From the NCBI GenBank assembly GCA_044346445.1, contig JBIIZD010000124.1, forward strand, positions 1-6,008: DNA of 6,008 bases. Direction: 5' to 3'. Below, piece after piece: positions 1-5,549 of the stretch. The stretch is from CAISGS01 sp044346445. Its GTDB lineage: Bacteria > Pseudomonadota > Alphaproteobacteria > Caulobacterales > Caulobacteraceae. Below the pieces are notes generated by a model. The model searched no databases. It had not been told where the DNA came from and was given only the letters and a program-made list of their open reading frames with translations. The number at the start of each line of letters is the position of its first letter. Positions within the stretch are counted from its first letter, which is position 1. The translations under genes and the position numbers were made by a program.

Positions 1-104
1 GCATCCTCCAGGGCTTCAAACGCCGCGCAAATCTGGTCGCGCAGGGATTCAAACCAGGCCTTGGCCAGGGTCTTGCGGGTTTCGAGATCGGGCGAGTCGG
101 TCAT
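1..104 (-). CDS. hemF: Oxygen-dependent coproporphyrinogen III oxidase, N-terminal fragment (runs off left edge)
   Basis: Only the first 34 codons are present, read leftward from an ATG at 104-102; the rest lies beyond the window. The translation begins MTDSPDLETRKTLAKAWFE and continues through SLRDQICAAFEALED. The (K/R)AWFE-LRD-IC-AFE-LE pattern is the N-terminal helix of aerobic HemF. The family converts coproporphyrinogen III to protoporphyrinogen IX with O2, by two oxidative decarboxylations in the cytoplasm. The catalytic core is not visible here, so the call rests on this short signature plus context: hemF beside trmL and petABC is a familiar alphaproteobacterial order. The start lies 11 nt after the trmL stop, so the two genes are probably cotranscribed. 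No strong Shine-Dalgarno is visible in that gap. An ATG at 115-113 is in another frame and reaches a stop after four codons. Confidence 0.82.
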   Translation of the reverse strand, partial: MTDSPDLETRKTLAKAWFESLRDQICAAFEALED

Positions 105-115
105 GATGCAGTCAT

Positions 116-589
116 TTAAGCCATGCTGGCGCAATTTGCGAAGCCGCCGGTTTGCCGCAGCGCCTCGCCCAGCACCAAGGCCCCGGTGATAATCACGTTC
201 AAGGAGCGCGCTCCAGCCACCATGGGCACACTAAGGCGCGCATTTGCAGCGGCATGAACCTCAGGCGGCAAGCCCGCACTTTCGCGGCCCAGCATTAAGG
301 TGTCGCCCGATTCAAACGAAAAATCATAAAGGCCGGTCTGGGCCGCCGTCGTGAGAATGATCAAACGCCCTTGCTGACGCTCTGGGGCGGCCTGAAAATC
401 TGACCAACTATTATGCCTTTGAATTTGCGCGAGTTTTCCGTAGTCCATAGCCACGCGTCCAAGGTTTTTGTCGGAAATCGGAAAGCCGCAGGGCTCGATT
501 ATGTCCAGATTAACCCCAAGACAGGCACATAGGCGGATGCCTGCACCAAGGTTTTGCGGAATGTCGGGTTGAAAAAGTGCGAGGCGCAT
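116..589 (-). CDS. trmL: tRNA (cytidine(34)/uridine(34)-2'-O)-methyltransferase, SPOUT family
   Basis: TrmL (YibK) uses S-adenosylmethionine to methylate the ribose 2'-OH of wobble nucleotide 34 in tRNA-Leu isoacceptors; it is a cytoplasmic homodimer. The 157-residue protein starts MRLALFQPDIPQNLG, matching the family's conserved first strand and asparagine. It also has the SPOUT trefoil-knot motifs LGRESAGLPPEV (about residues 101-112) and RSLNVIITGALVLGEALRQ (about 128-146), which form the SAM site. The open frame extends 30 codons further upstream, to 679, but that extension is Ser/Pro-rich and unlike the family. I therefore start at the ATG at 589-587, giving the usual length of about 155 residues. 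No clear Shine-Dalgarno precedes either start. It is divergent from petABC and sits 11 nt upstream of hemF, probably in one operon with it. Residues around the first loop (NLGAGIRLCACLGV) differ slightly from the common N-(T/I)-G-T form but keep the fold pattern. Confidence 0.9.
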   Translation of the reverse strand: MRLALFQPDIPQNLGAGIRLCACLGVNLDIIEPCGFPISDKNLGRVAMDYGKLAQIQRHNSWSDFQAAPERQQGRLIILTTAAQTGLYDFSFESGDTLMLGRESAGLPPEVHAAANARLSVPMVAGARSLNVIITGALVLGEALRQTGGFANCASMA

Positions 590-646
590 TCTATCGGAAC
601 CAGATAAGAGGCTAAAGTCTTGGGGCGACTCGAGCGGGTCGGGTGA

Positions 647-665
647 TTGCGGCGATGCGCCGCAA
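647..665. repeat. Perfect inverted repeat (8-bp arms, 3-nt loop) upstream of trmL
   Basis: TTGCGGCG (647-654) and CGCCGCAA (658-665) are exact reverse complements separated by ATG. Transcribed from either strand this would form a short GC-rich hairpin. No T-tract follows on either strand, so it is not a classical terminator. It lies in the trmL-petA divergent region, 58 bp upstream of the chosen trmL start, so it could sit in the trmL 5' UTR or be an operator-like palindrome. Function is unknown. Confidence 0.45.
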
Positions 666-674
666 GGGTCTGAA

Positions 675-685
675 CTCAAGTTGAG
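675..685. promoter_or_regulatory. Short palindrome CTCAAGTTGAG in the divergent trmL/petA region
   Basis: CTCAA-G-TTGAG is an exact 5+5 palindrome located 106 bp upstream of the petA start. The TCAA/TTGA halves faintly recall half-sites of FNR/CRP-type regulators, but the spacing is wrong for a canonical FNR box (TTGAT-N4-ATCAA). I see no convincing sigma-70 -35/-10 pair here; the best -35-like hexamer is GTGACA at 697-702, without a good -10 at proper spacing. This is a candidate only. Confidence 0.2.
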
Positions 686-777
686 CCTAGCTTGTTGTGA
701 CAGACGGCTCTAGTTGGGTCGACTGAGAATGTAGAGGATCGGTGTTGTTGCGTCTTGCGCAGGGGCCCGACCAAATC

Positions 778-783
778 GAAGGG
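778..783 (+). promoter_or_regulatory. Ribosome binding site that decides the petA start
   Basis: GAAGGG lies 7 nt before the GTG at 791. No comparable site precedes the upstream in-frame TTG at 755. This supports GTG 791 as the petA initiation codon. Confidence 0.65.
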
Positions 784-790
784 TATTGAG

Positions 791-1333
791 GTGGCCGAGA
801 CCGTCGTGGAAACGACCCCAGCTGGCGAAGATCCAAGCCGGCGTGATTTTATTCATGTAGCCGCTATGGCGGCTGCGGTAGGTGCTGTTGGCTCTGTAGC
901 CTGGCCCCTGATCAATCAGATGAACCCGTCGGGTGACATGCTGGCCATGGCCTCGCTGGAGTTCGACTTATCAAAGGTCGCCGACGGCTCTGAGGTCACG
1001 ATCAAGTGGCGCGGCAAGCCGGTGTTTATCCGTAAGCGTACCCCAGCCGAGATCGCGCGGGCCGTCAAGGACGACCAAGCCGATCTGAAGGACCCTGCCA
1101 AGGACGCTGACCGGCATAAGCCAGGCAAGGCCGAATGGCTGATCCTGATTGGGTCCTGCACCCATCTGGGCTGTGTGCCGACTTTTGGCGGCGGGGATTG
1201 GGGCGGCTGGTTCTGCCCTTGCCACGGCTCGCACTATGATACGGCCGGCCGGATCCGTAAGGGACCGGCACCAACGAACCTGGCGTTGCCTGACTACGCC
1301 TTCCTTTCCGACACCAAGGTAAAGATCGGTTGA
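791..1333 (+). CDS. petA: Ubiquinol-cytochrome c reductase, Rieske iron-sulfur subunit
   Basis: This is the [2Fe-2S] subunit of cytochrome bc1. It takes the first electron from ubiquinol at the Qo site and passes it to cytochrome c1 on the periplasmic side. With the GTG start the protein has 180 residues and begins MAETVVETT. A twin-arginine motif SRRDF (residues 16-20) precedes a single membrane helix (about 22-42), which is the usual uncleaved Tat anchor. The hinge region follows (about 43-53). Cluster box I is CTHLGC (123-128) and box II is CPCHGS (142-147), giving two Cys and two His ligands and the disulfide cysteines. The Pro loop GPAP is at 158-161. Ser147 and Tyr149 match the residues that hydrogen-bond the cluster and raise its potential in ubiquinol-type Rieske proteins. 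The open frame extends back to a TTG at 755, but the extra 12 residues are not family-like and lack a ribosome site. petB starts 7 nt after the stop. Confidence 0.96.
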   Translation: MAETVVETTPAGEDPSRRDFIHVAAMAAAVGAVGSVAWPLINQMNPSGDMLAMASLEFDLSKVADGSEVTIKWRGKPVFIRKRTPAEIARAVKDDQADLKDPAKDADRHKPGKAEWLILIGSCTHLGCVPTFGGGDWGGWFCPCHGSHYDTAGRIRKGPAPTNLALPDYAFLSDTKVKIG

Positions 1334-1340
1334 TACGCAG

Positions 1341-2633
1341 ATGAGCGGACACTCGACCTACGAGCCGAAGACCGGCTTCACTCGCTGGCTGGATTCGCGC
1401 CTGCCGATCATTCGGCTGGGCTATGACAGCTTTGTGGATTATCCCACCCCGAAGAACCTGAACTATTGGTATACTTTCGGTGGTATCCTATCCCTCTGCC
1501 TGGCGGTTCAGATCGTCACCGGCATAATTCTGGCCATGCATTATGTCCCGCATGTGGACCATGCGTTTAACAGCGTCGAGCACATCATGCGGGATGTGAA
1601 CCATGGCTGGATGATCCGCTATGTCCACGCCAACGGGGCCTCCATGTTCCTGTTTGCGGTTTATATGCACATGTTCAGGGGCCTGTATTACGGGTCCTAT
1701 AAGGCCCCGCGCGAAGTCTTGTGGATCTTGGGCTGCGTGATCTATCTGTTGATGATGGCCACTGCCTTTATGGGCTATGTGCTGCCTTGGGGTCAGATGT
1801 CGTTCCACGGCGCCGTGGTGATCACCAATCTGCTCGGGGCCTTCCCCGTGATTGGCGACAGCATCACGACCTGGCTGTGGGGCGGTTTTGCGGTGGATAA
1901 TCCCACCCTGAACCGGTTCTTCTCGCTGCACTTCCTGATGCCGTTCATGATTGCCGGTGTGGTTATCCTGCACGTCTGGGCACTGCATGTCACAGGTCAG
2001 AACAATCCGACCGGGATTGATCCCAAGTCCAAGGAAGACACCGTACCCTTCACCCCCTATGCGACGGTGAAGGACGGCTTTGCCATGGTCCTGTTCCTGA
2101 TCCTGTTCTCGGTATTTGTGTTCTTTATGCCAAACGCCTTGGGCCATGCGGACAATTACATCCCCGCCAACCCCTTGGTGACGCCAGCCCATATTGTGCC
2201 AGAGTGGTACTTCCTGCCCTTCTATGCCATCCTACGCGCTGTGCCGGACAAGTTGGGCGGCGCGCTCTTGATGTTTGGTGCGATTGGCGTGCTGTTCATC
2301 CTGCCTTGGCTGGATACCTCCAAGGTTCGGTCCTTGCGTTATCGTCCGACCGCGCGGGTGTTTTTCTTCCTGTTCGTCCTGACCTGCCTGATTCTGGGCT
2401 GGTGCGGTGGTGAACTGCCAGACAAGATGGTGTTCCAGGTTGGCGAAACCGCCAGCGGCGATCCGATCGGCATGAATTTTGTCTGGTTGTCGCGGATCGC
2501 GTCCTTCTATTACTTCGCCTATTTCCTGATCGTCATGCCGGTCTTAGGTCTGGTGGAAAAGCCATTGCCAGAGCCGGACTCGATTACGGCATCGATTTTG
2601 AACGGCGCTTCGGCGACCGAGAAGAAGGGTTGA
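1341..2633 (+). CDS. petB: Ubiquinol-cytochrome c reductase, cytochrome b subunit
   Basis: Cytochrome b is the integral membrane core of the bc1 complex. It holds hemes bL and bH and forms the Qo and Qi sites. The 430-residue protein is full length for a bacterial bc1 cytochrome b, with N- and C-terminal domains in one chain, unlike b6f where they are split. Heme ligands are visible as His96/His110 in helix B and His197/His211 in helix D; the 14-residue spacing in both pairs is bc1-type. The Qo loop has GYVLPWGQMS (145-154) and PEWY (287-290). About eight hydrophobic helices can be traced, the last at about residues 387-407 (IASFYYFAYFLIVMPVLGLV). Odd detail: the segment after GQMS reads FHGAVVIT, where many bc1 proteins have FWGATVIT. 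The gene starts 7 nt after petA, with only a weak ribosome site, suggesting translational coupling. Its 3' end supplies the Shine-Dalgarno of petC. Confidence 0.97.
   Translation: MSGHSTYEPKTGFTRWLDSRLPIIRLGYDSFVDYPTPKNLNYWYTFGGILSLCLAVQIVTGIILAMHYVPHVDHAFNSVEHIMRDVNHGWMIRYVHANGASMFLFAVYMHMFRGLYYGSYKAPREVLWILGCVIYLLMMATAFMGYVLPWGQMSFHGAVVITNLLGAFPVIGDSITTWLWGGFAVDNPTLNRFFSLHFLMPFMIAGVVILHVWALHVTGQNNPTGIDPKSKEDTVPFTPYATVKDGFAMVLFLILFSVFVFFMPNALGHADNYIPANPLVTPAHIVPEWYFLPFYAILRAVPDKLGGALLMFGAIGVLFILPWLDTSKVRSLRYRPTARVFFFLFVLTCLILGWCGGELPDKMVFQVGETASGDPIGMNFVWLSRIASFYYFAYFLIVMPVLGLVEKPLPEPDSITASILNGASATEKKG
2624..2629 (+). promoter_or_regulatory. Ribosome binding site of petC inside the petB 3' end
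   Basis: GAAGGG lies 9 nt upstream of the ATG at 2639 and is embedded in the last petB codons. A TTG at 2630 is in the same frame as petC but directly abuts this site, too close for initiation. The ATG at 2639 is therefore preferred. Confidence 0.6.
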
Positions 2634-2638
2634 GCCTG

Positions 2639-3487
2639 ATGCTGCGCAAACTCATCGCCATCGCAGCGGTCGTCGGGCTTTTTGCCGCCACCGCGCCGAG
2701 CTATGCCAAGACCACCGAAGAAGAGCCCAAGGAAATGTCCTTGAGCACGGACGGCCCGTTCGGCACTTTTGACAAGGCCCAGATCCAACGGGGCTATAAG
2801 GTCTATCGGGAAGTCTGTTCGGCCTGCCACTCGATGAACCAGTTGCGGTTCCGCAATCTGGGCGAGCCCGGTGGGCCCTTTTATGACAAGAAGTACAAGA
2901 ATCCGAACGACAATGCCTTCGTCAAGGCGATCGCCAAGGAATACAATGTCAATGACATTGATACCGAGACCGGCGACGTGATTCAGCGTCCCGGCACCCC
3001 TGCCGATGCCTTCCCCAATCCCTATCCGAACGAGTATGCGGCGCGCGCTGGCAATGGCGGTGCCCTGCCGCCTGACCTGTCGGTGATTACTAAGGCCCGC
3101 GAAGGCGGTCCGCGCTATATCTATTCGATCTTGGTTGGCTATCACAGTGCCCCGGTTGGTCTGGATGTGCCTGCTGGCAAGTATTACAACCCCTATATGC
3201 CGGGGGATTTGTCGGGTTTTTGGAGTGGCGACAAGAAGAAGGTGCCGGTTGGCGGTTTTATCGCCATGCCGCCGCCCCTCGTTGCCGACAAGGTCAGCTT
3301 TGATGACGGCACCAAGTCAACGCTTGAGCAACAGGCCAAGGACGTGGTCGCCTTCCTCGACTGGGCCGCTGAGCCCAAGGCCCAGGAGCGCAAGCAAACC
3401 GGCTTTGCCGTCTTGATCTATCTGGCCATTTTTGCCGGCCTGCTCTATGCAAGCTATCGGCGGGTGTGGAAAGACGTCAAGCACTAG
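2639..3487 (+). CDS. petC: Ubiquinol-cytochrome c reductase, cytochrome c1 subunit
   Basis: Cytochrome c1 accepts the electron from the Rieske cluster and delivers it to a soluble or membrane-bound cytochrome c in the periplasm. The 282-residue precursor has a signal peptide, MLRKLIAIAAVVGLFAATAPSYA, with likely cleavage after Ala23 (SYA|K). The covalent heme site is CSACH (60-64), His64 being the proximal ligand. The distal ligand is Met210 in the typical GFIAMPPPL segment. The aromatic/Pro-rich stretch NPYPNEYAARAGNGGALPPDLS (127-148) is characteristic of c1. A single C-terminal membrane anchor lies at about 255-273, followed by a basic tail. The ATG start is 5 nt after the petB stop and is preferred to an in-frame TTG at 2630. 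It is the last gene of petABC and is closed by an intrinsic terminator. Confidence 0.96.
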   Translation: MLRKLIAIAAVVGLFAATAPSYAKTTEEEPKEMSLSTDGPFGTFDKAQIQRGYKVYREVCSACHSMNQLRFRNLGEPGGPFYDKKYKNPNDNAFVKAIAKEYNVNDIDTETGDVIQRPGTPADAFPNPYPNEYAARAGNGGALPPDLSVITKAREGGPRYIYSILVGYHSAPVGLDVPAGKYYNPYMPGDLSGFWSGDKKKVPVGGFIAMPPPLVADKVSFDDGTKSTLEQQAKDVVAFLDWAAEPKAQERKQTGFAVLIYLAIFAGLLYASYRRVWKDVKH

Positions 3488-3517
3488 CCATCTGACCTGG
3501 TGCGTAGCGATGAATTC

Positions 3518-3553
3518 AAGGCCTCGTTCCTCACCGGACGGGGCCTTTTATTT
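3518..3553 (+). terminator. Rho-independent terminator after petABC
   Basis: AAGGCCTCGT (3518-3527) pairs with ACGGGGCCTT (3538-3547) over 10 bp including one G-U pair. The loop is 10 nt, and the T-rich run TTTTATTT (3546-3553) follows. The stem begins 30 nt after the petC stop and is placed to end the petABC transcript. The mtnP Shine-Dalgarno starts at the very next base. Confidence 0.85.
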
Positions 3554-3560
3554 GGGGGGA
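3554..3560 (+). promoter_or_regulatory. Ribosome binding site that decides the mtnP start
   Basis: GGGGGGA lies 7 nt before the GTG at 3568. The upstream in-frame TTG at 3562 has only one base between it and this site, so GTG is the plausible initiator. Confidence 0.6.
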
Positions 3561-3567
3561 TTTGGAC

Positions 3568-4437
3568 GTGACAAATTGGGTATTAGGTGTTGTTGGCGGT
3601 TCTGGTCTTTATGAGATCGAGGGCCTGAAGAACCGGCGCTGGGTCAAGGTGGATACCCCTTGGGGTGATCCGTCAGACGAGCTTTTGATGGGCGAGATTG
3701 GCGAGGTTAAGCTGGTCTTTCTGCCGCGTCATGGCCGAGGACACCGCATTCCACCATCCGACCTGAATTTCCGGGCCAATATTGATGCGCTCAAGCGGGT
3801 TGGCTGCACCGATGTCTTGTCCCTGTCGGCGGTCGGCTCCCTGCGCGAGGCCCTGAACCCTGGCACGTTTGTGATTGCCGACCAGTTTATTGACCGTACC
3901 TTTGCCAGGGCCAAGAGCTTTTTTGGGCAAGGCTTGGTGGCGCATGTCTCCATGGCCCATCCCACCTGTCCACGCCTGTCCAGCCTCGCCGCCGCCGCCG
4001 CAAGAGCTGCAGGTGCGCGGGTGATCGAGGGCGGCACCTATCTGGCCATGGAGGGGCCGCAGTTCTCGACCCGGGCGGAGAGCGAACTCTATCGGTCCTG
4101 GGGCTGTGATATCATCGGCATGACCAATATGCCGGAGGCCAAGTTGGCGCGCGAGGCGGAGTTGCCTTATGCTTCGGTTGGTATGATTACCGATTATGAC
4201 GGCTGGCACGAGGAGTTTGCCCCCGTCGAGGTGGCCGACATCTTGGCTGTGCTGTTGGATAACTCGGCCAAGGCGCGCGATGCGGTCCAGTACCTCGCGG
4301 CAGGCCTGACCGGTCCGCGTGCCGCCTCACCGATTGATACCTGTCTTGATGGGGCCATAATCACAGCGCCAGAGGCAAGGGACCCGGTCCTGATGGCCAA
4401 GCTGGATGCGGTGGCCGGACGGGTCTTGCGCGGCTAG
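3568..4437 (+). CDS. mtnP: S-methyl-5'-thioadenosine phosphorylase
   Basis: The enzyme cleaves 5'-methylthioadenosine with phosphate to adenine and 5-methylthioribose 1-phosphate, salvaging a by-product of polyamine synthesis and other SAM-using reactions. The 289-residue protein shows the family elements in order: GVVGGSGLY (7-15, phosphate loop), PRHGRGH (53-59), NFRANIDALKR (67-77), LSAVGSLRE (86-94), MEGPQFSTRAESELYRSWG (161-179), GMTNMPEAKLAREAE (184-198) and TDYDGW (208-213). The two aspartates in TDYD (209 and 211) correspond to those in human MTAP that recognise the 6-amino group and N7 of adenine, which favours MTAP over a guanosine/inosine phosphorylase. The C-terminus extends beyond the human length with a segment (about 245-289) containing an AIIT-P motif and ending AGRVLRG. 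The start is the GTG at 3568, with a strong ribosome site. The gene follows petABC in the same direction but behind a terminator; no separate promoter could be identified. Its 3' end converges with the DLH-family gene. Confidence 0.93.
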   Translation: MTNWVLGVVGGSGLYEIEGLKNRRWVKVDTPWGDPSDELLMGEIGEVKLVFLPRHGRGHRIPPSDLNFRANIDALKRVGCTDVLSLSAVGSLREALNPGTFVIADQFIDRTFARAKSFFGQGLVAHVSMAHPTCPRLSSLAAAAARAAGARVIEGGTYLAMEGPQFSTRAESELYRSWGCDIIGMTNMPEAKLAREAELPYASVGMITDYDGWHEEFAPVEVADILAVLLDNSAKARDAVQYLAAGLTGPRAASPIDTCLDGAIITAPEARDPVLMAKLDAVAGRVLRG

Positions 4438-4479
4438 GGCGTCAGGCGGGATCGTGCCTTACATCTCGCCCTTACGCCC
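4437..4479. terminator. Possible bidirectional hairpin between convergent mtnP and DLH-family gene
   Basis: GGGCGT (4437-4442) pairs with ACGCCC (4474-4479). Inside it, GGCGGGA (4445-4451) pairs with TCTCGCC (4464-4470) with one G-U. There is a 2x3 internal loop and a 12-nt apical loop. The structure covers the mtnP stop and the last codons of the minus-strand gene. Neither side has a T-tract, so it is at best a weak or Rho-assisted terminator, but its position between convergent stops 21 bp apart is suggestive. Confidence 0.4.
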
Positions 4480-5142
4480 CTGCCTTTGAAAAAGCTGGCG
4501 GGTGCGCAGCAGGGCCAGGTTTGCGCTGTCGGCATGATAGCCATTGGGCGCAACAAAGGCGTGCCCGGCATCATAAAGCCAGATGGGCAGGTCGGGATGG
4601 ACGGCCGTAATGGCGTCCCGGTCTGATTGCGGGATCAAGCCATCGTGGCGGCCAAGATGCAAAATGATTGGGCATTGGGGCGTCTGGTCTCGATAATCGA
4701 CAATCTGGCCGCCATAAAAGGATGAGACGGCGGCAATGCCAGTGCACTGGCAGGCGGCGATCCAGGCCGCCGTGCCGCCAAAGCAAAAGCCCAGCACAAA
4801 GACCGGCCCGTCAAGCGCATCAATCGCAGCCTGAATATCCGCGGCGCACTCGCCGCCCCAGCCGGTTGCAGCGGCATAGCTTGACCTTTGGTCCAGCCTT
4901 GCCGGGTCAAGGTCCAGGTCAGCAAACCCGGCCTCAAACCGCCCAAGCAGGGACGGGCAAAGCACCTCATAGCCCTCATCGGCAAACTGGTCGGCAAGGG
5001 CGCGGATATGCGGCGTCACCCCCCAGACGGCATGCAGTATAACCAGCCCGCCGCGCCGCGCTTCTTGCGCTGCCACATGATAGGCATCAAGCGCAAAGCC
5101 GTCGGCCTCACTGATCAGGCTAACCCGCGCGCCCATGGCCAT
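4459..5142 (-). CDS. Dienelactone hydrolase family protein (alpha/beta hydrolase)
   Basis: This is a 227-residue cytoplasmic alpha/beta hydrolase of the DLH family. The catalytic triad is visible as Cys120 in GFCFGG, Asp167 in LGRHDGLIP and His194 in AGHAF, matching Cys123/Asp171/His202 of the Pseudomonas enzyme in order and spacing. The N-terminal core GGLVILHAVWGVTPHIRALAD (31-51) is family-typical, but it has HAVWGV where classical enzymes have QEIFGV. The mechanistic Glu (Glu36 in the Pseudomonas enzyme) is therefore Ala38 here. The true substrate cannot be deduced; chlorocatechol-pathway genes are not nearby, so a general carboxylester/lactone hydrolase role is only inferred. The ATG at 5142-5140 overlaps the stop of an upstream 24-codon frame (TGATG) and has no good Shine-Dalgarno of its own; an ATG two codons later (5136) is possible. 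No signal peptide is visible. The gene is convergent with mtnP. Confidence 0.88.
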   Translation of the reverse strand: MAMGARVSLISEADGFALDAYHVAAQEARRGGLVILHAVWGVTPHIRALADQFADEGYEVLCPSLLGRFEAGFADLDLDPARLDQRSSYAAATGWGGECAADIQAAIDALDGPVFVLGFCFGGTAAWIAACQCTGIAAVSSFYGGQIVDYRDQTPQCPIILHLGRHDGLIPQSDRDAITAVHPDLPIWLYDAGHAFVAPNGYHADSANLALLRTRQLFQRQGRKGEM

Positions 5143-5216
5143 CAGACCGCGCCAGCATGCAAGGCGCTGAATTCAAACCCGTCATGGGCACTGATTAGGG
5201 TAATGGTGTTGCTCAT
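5142..5216 (-). pseudogene. 24-codon remnant of a second DLH-family N-terminus, coupled to the intact gene
   Basis: Reading leftward from ATG 5216-5214, the frame encodes MSNTITLISAHDGFEFSALH plus AGAV, then TGA at 5144-5142. The peptide aligns with the start of the adjacent DLH protein: LISxxDGFxxxAxHxxA is shared, 9 identities in 17 positions by eye. It has its own good ribosome site, and its stop overlaps the next start as TGATG. I read it as the surviving 5' end of a tandem paralogue whose body was lost, leaving start signals that may now drive the intact gene by translational coupling. Alternatives are that it is a functional leader peptide or that the region is a partial tandem duplication. 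The homologous Asp-Gly codons are 80 bp apart, not a multiple of three, so a single frameshift cannot merge the two into one longer protein without repeating the motif. Confidence 0.6.
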
Positions 5217-5222
5217 GGGGTG

Positions 5223-5227
5223 TCCTC
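5223..5227 (-). promoter_or_regulatory. Ribosome binding site before the 24-codon DLH-like frame
   Basis: On the minus strand GAGGA sits 6 nt before ATG 5216. It is the only convincing Shine-Dalgarno for the DLH region. A possible AT-rich -10-like TAAATA (minus strand, about 5248-5253) lies further upstream, but no clear -35 goes with it. Confidence 0.55.
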
Positions 5228-5276
5228 AACCGGTGGCTTCGGGCCTATTTAAGGGAAAAATGATAGTGGCGTCGAG

Positions 5277-5370
5277 GTCATCTTCCCATCCGCCTTCCCC
5301 GCGAAGGCGGCGACCCAGACCGGCCTAGCGCAATCGGACGCTTGGCCCCTGTCTGGATCCCCGCCCTCGC
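5277..5370. repeat. Degenerate palindromic dispersed repeat between DLH-family gene and hsdM
   Basis: The left arm GCGAAGGCGGCGACCCAGAC (5301-5320) is an imperfect inverted repeat of GTCTGGATCCCCGCCCTCGC (5351-5370), matching at 17 of 20 positions across a 30-nt centre. The left side also contains a perfect nested 8+8 palindrome, CCGCCTTC (5290-5297) and GAAGGCGG (5303-5310). The GTCAT...CCCCGCGAAGGCGG.GACCCAG / CTGGATCCCCGCC pattern resembles small intergenic repeats found in many copies in alphaproteobacterial genomes (from memory, not searched). The right arm is degraded beyond 5370. The repeat is probably not coding; it may form a cruciform or an RNA hairpin. Confidence 0.6.
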
Positions 5371-5549
5371 AACCTTGAGCGACAATACCCGCGTCAGTCT
5401 GCCAGAAGTGCCGTCTGATCGATTGGGCTCTGCTGAAAATCGTGGGGAGTGCTACGTCAGTTATACCAAGCGTTGGCACACGATCAGTTGCGCGGAATAG
5501 CAGAAAGCGGTTAAAAAGACACATATCAATTAGCGCTATTGGAGAACTC

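Larger units (their letters stand above)
5217..5549. other. Intergenic region of 333 bp between divergent DLH-family gene and hsdM
   Basis: This stretch contains the DLH-side ribosome site, the palindromic repeat (5277-5370) and, from 5371, about 180 bp with no gene I recognise. Open frames run through it on both strands, but none has a family signature. The part next to hsdM becomes AT-richer (about 5505-5540). A TTGGCA at 5473-5478 could be a -35 element for hsdM, but no good -10 follows at 16-18 bp. A CGTCAGT heptamer occurs twice (5392-5398 and 5455-5461), which may be chance. No tRNA-like clover-leaf or integrase site was seen. Confidence 0.5.

Noticed and set aside
590..679. Upstream in-frame extension of trmL (30 codons from ATG 679)
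   Set aside because: The extra Ser/Pro/Asp-rich segment is not found in the TrmL family, whose proteins begin at the MRLALFQPDIPQN segment. It also contains a perfect palindrome, which fits non-coding sequence better.
755..790. TTG start giving a 192-residue Rieske protein
   Set aside because: There is no ribosome site before it. The GTG at 791 has GAAGGG at correct spacing and gives a family-like N-terminus.
1488..2192. 234-codon minus-strand open frame inside petB
   Set aside because: It is antisense to a well-conserved cytochrome b. Its His/Gln-rich translation has no family resemblance and is a codon-bias shadow.
2519..3145. 208-codon minus-strand open frame across the petB/petC junction
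   Set aside because: It is antisense to conserved petC with all key residues in place. No motif or ribosome site supports it.
3673..4209. 178-codon minus-strand open frame inside mtnP
   Set aside because: It is antisense to a full set of MTAP motifs and its translation is low-information.
4668..5328. Plus-strand open frames opposite the DLH-family gene (4668-5042 and 4888-5328)
   Set aside because: Their translations are Arg/Gln/Pro-rich, typical of antisense to GC-rich coding DNA. The minus strand carries the complete catalytic triad.
5392..5461. Repeated CGTCAGT heptamer as a possible CRISPR or attachment site
   Set aside because: There are only two short copies 63 bp apart, with no further units, no integrase and no tRNA end. 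This is expected by chance.
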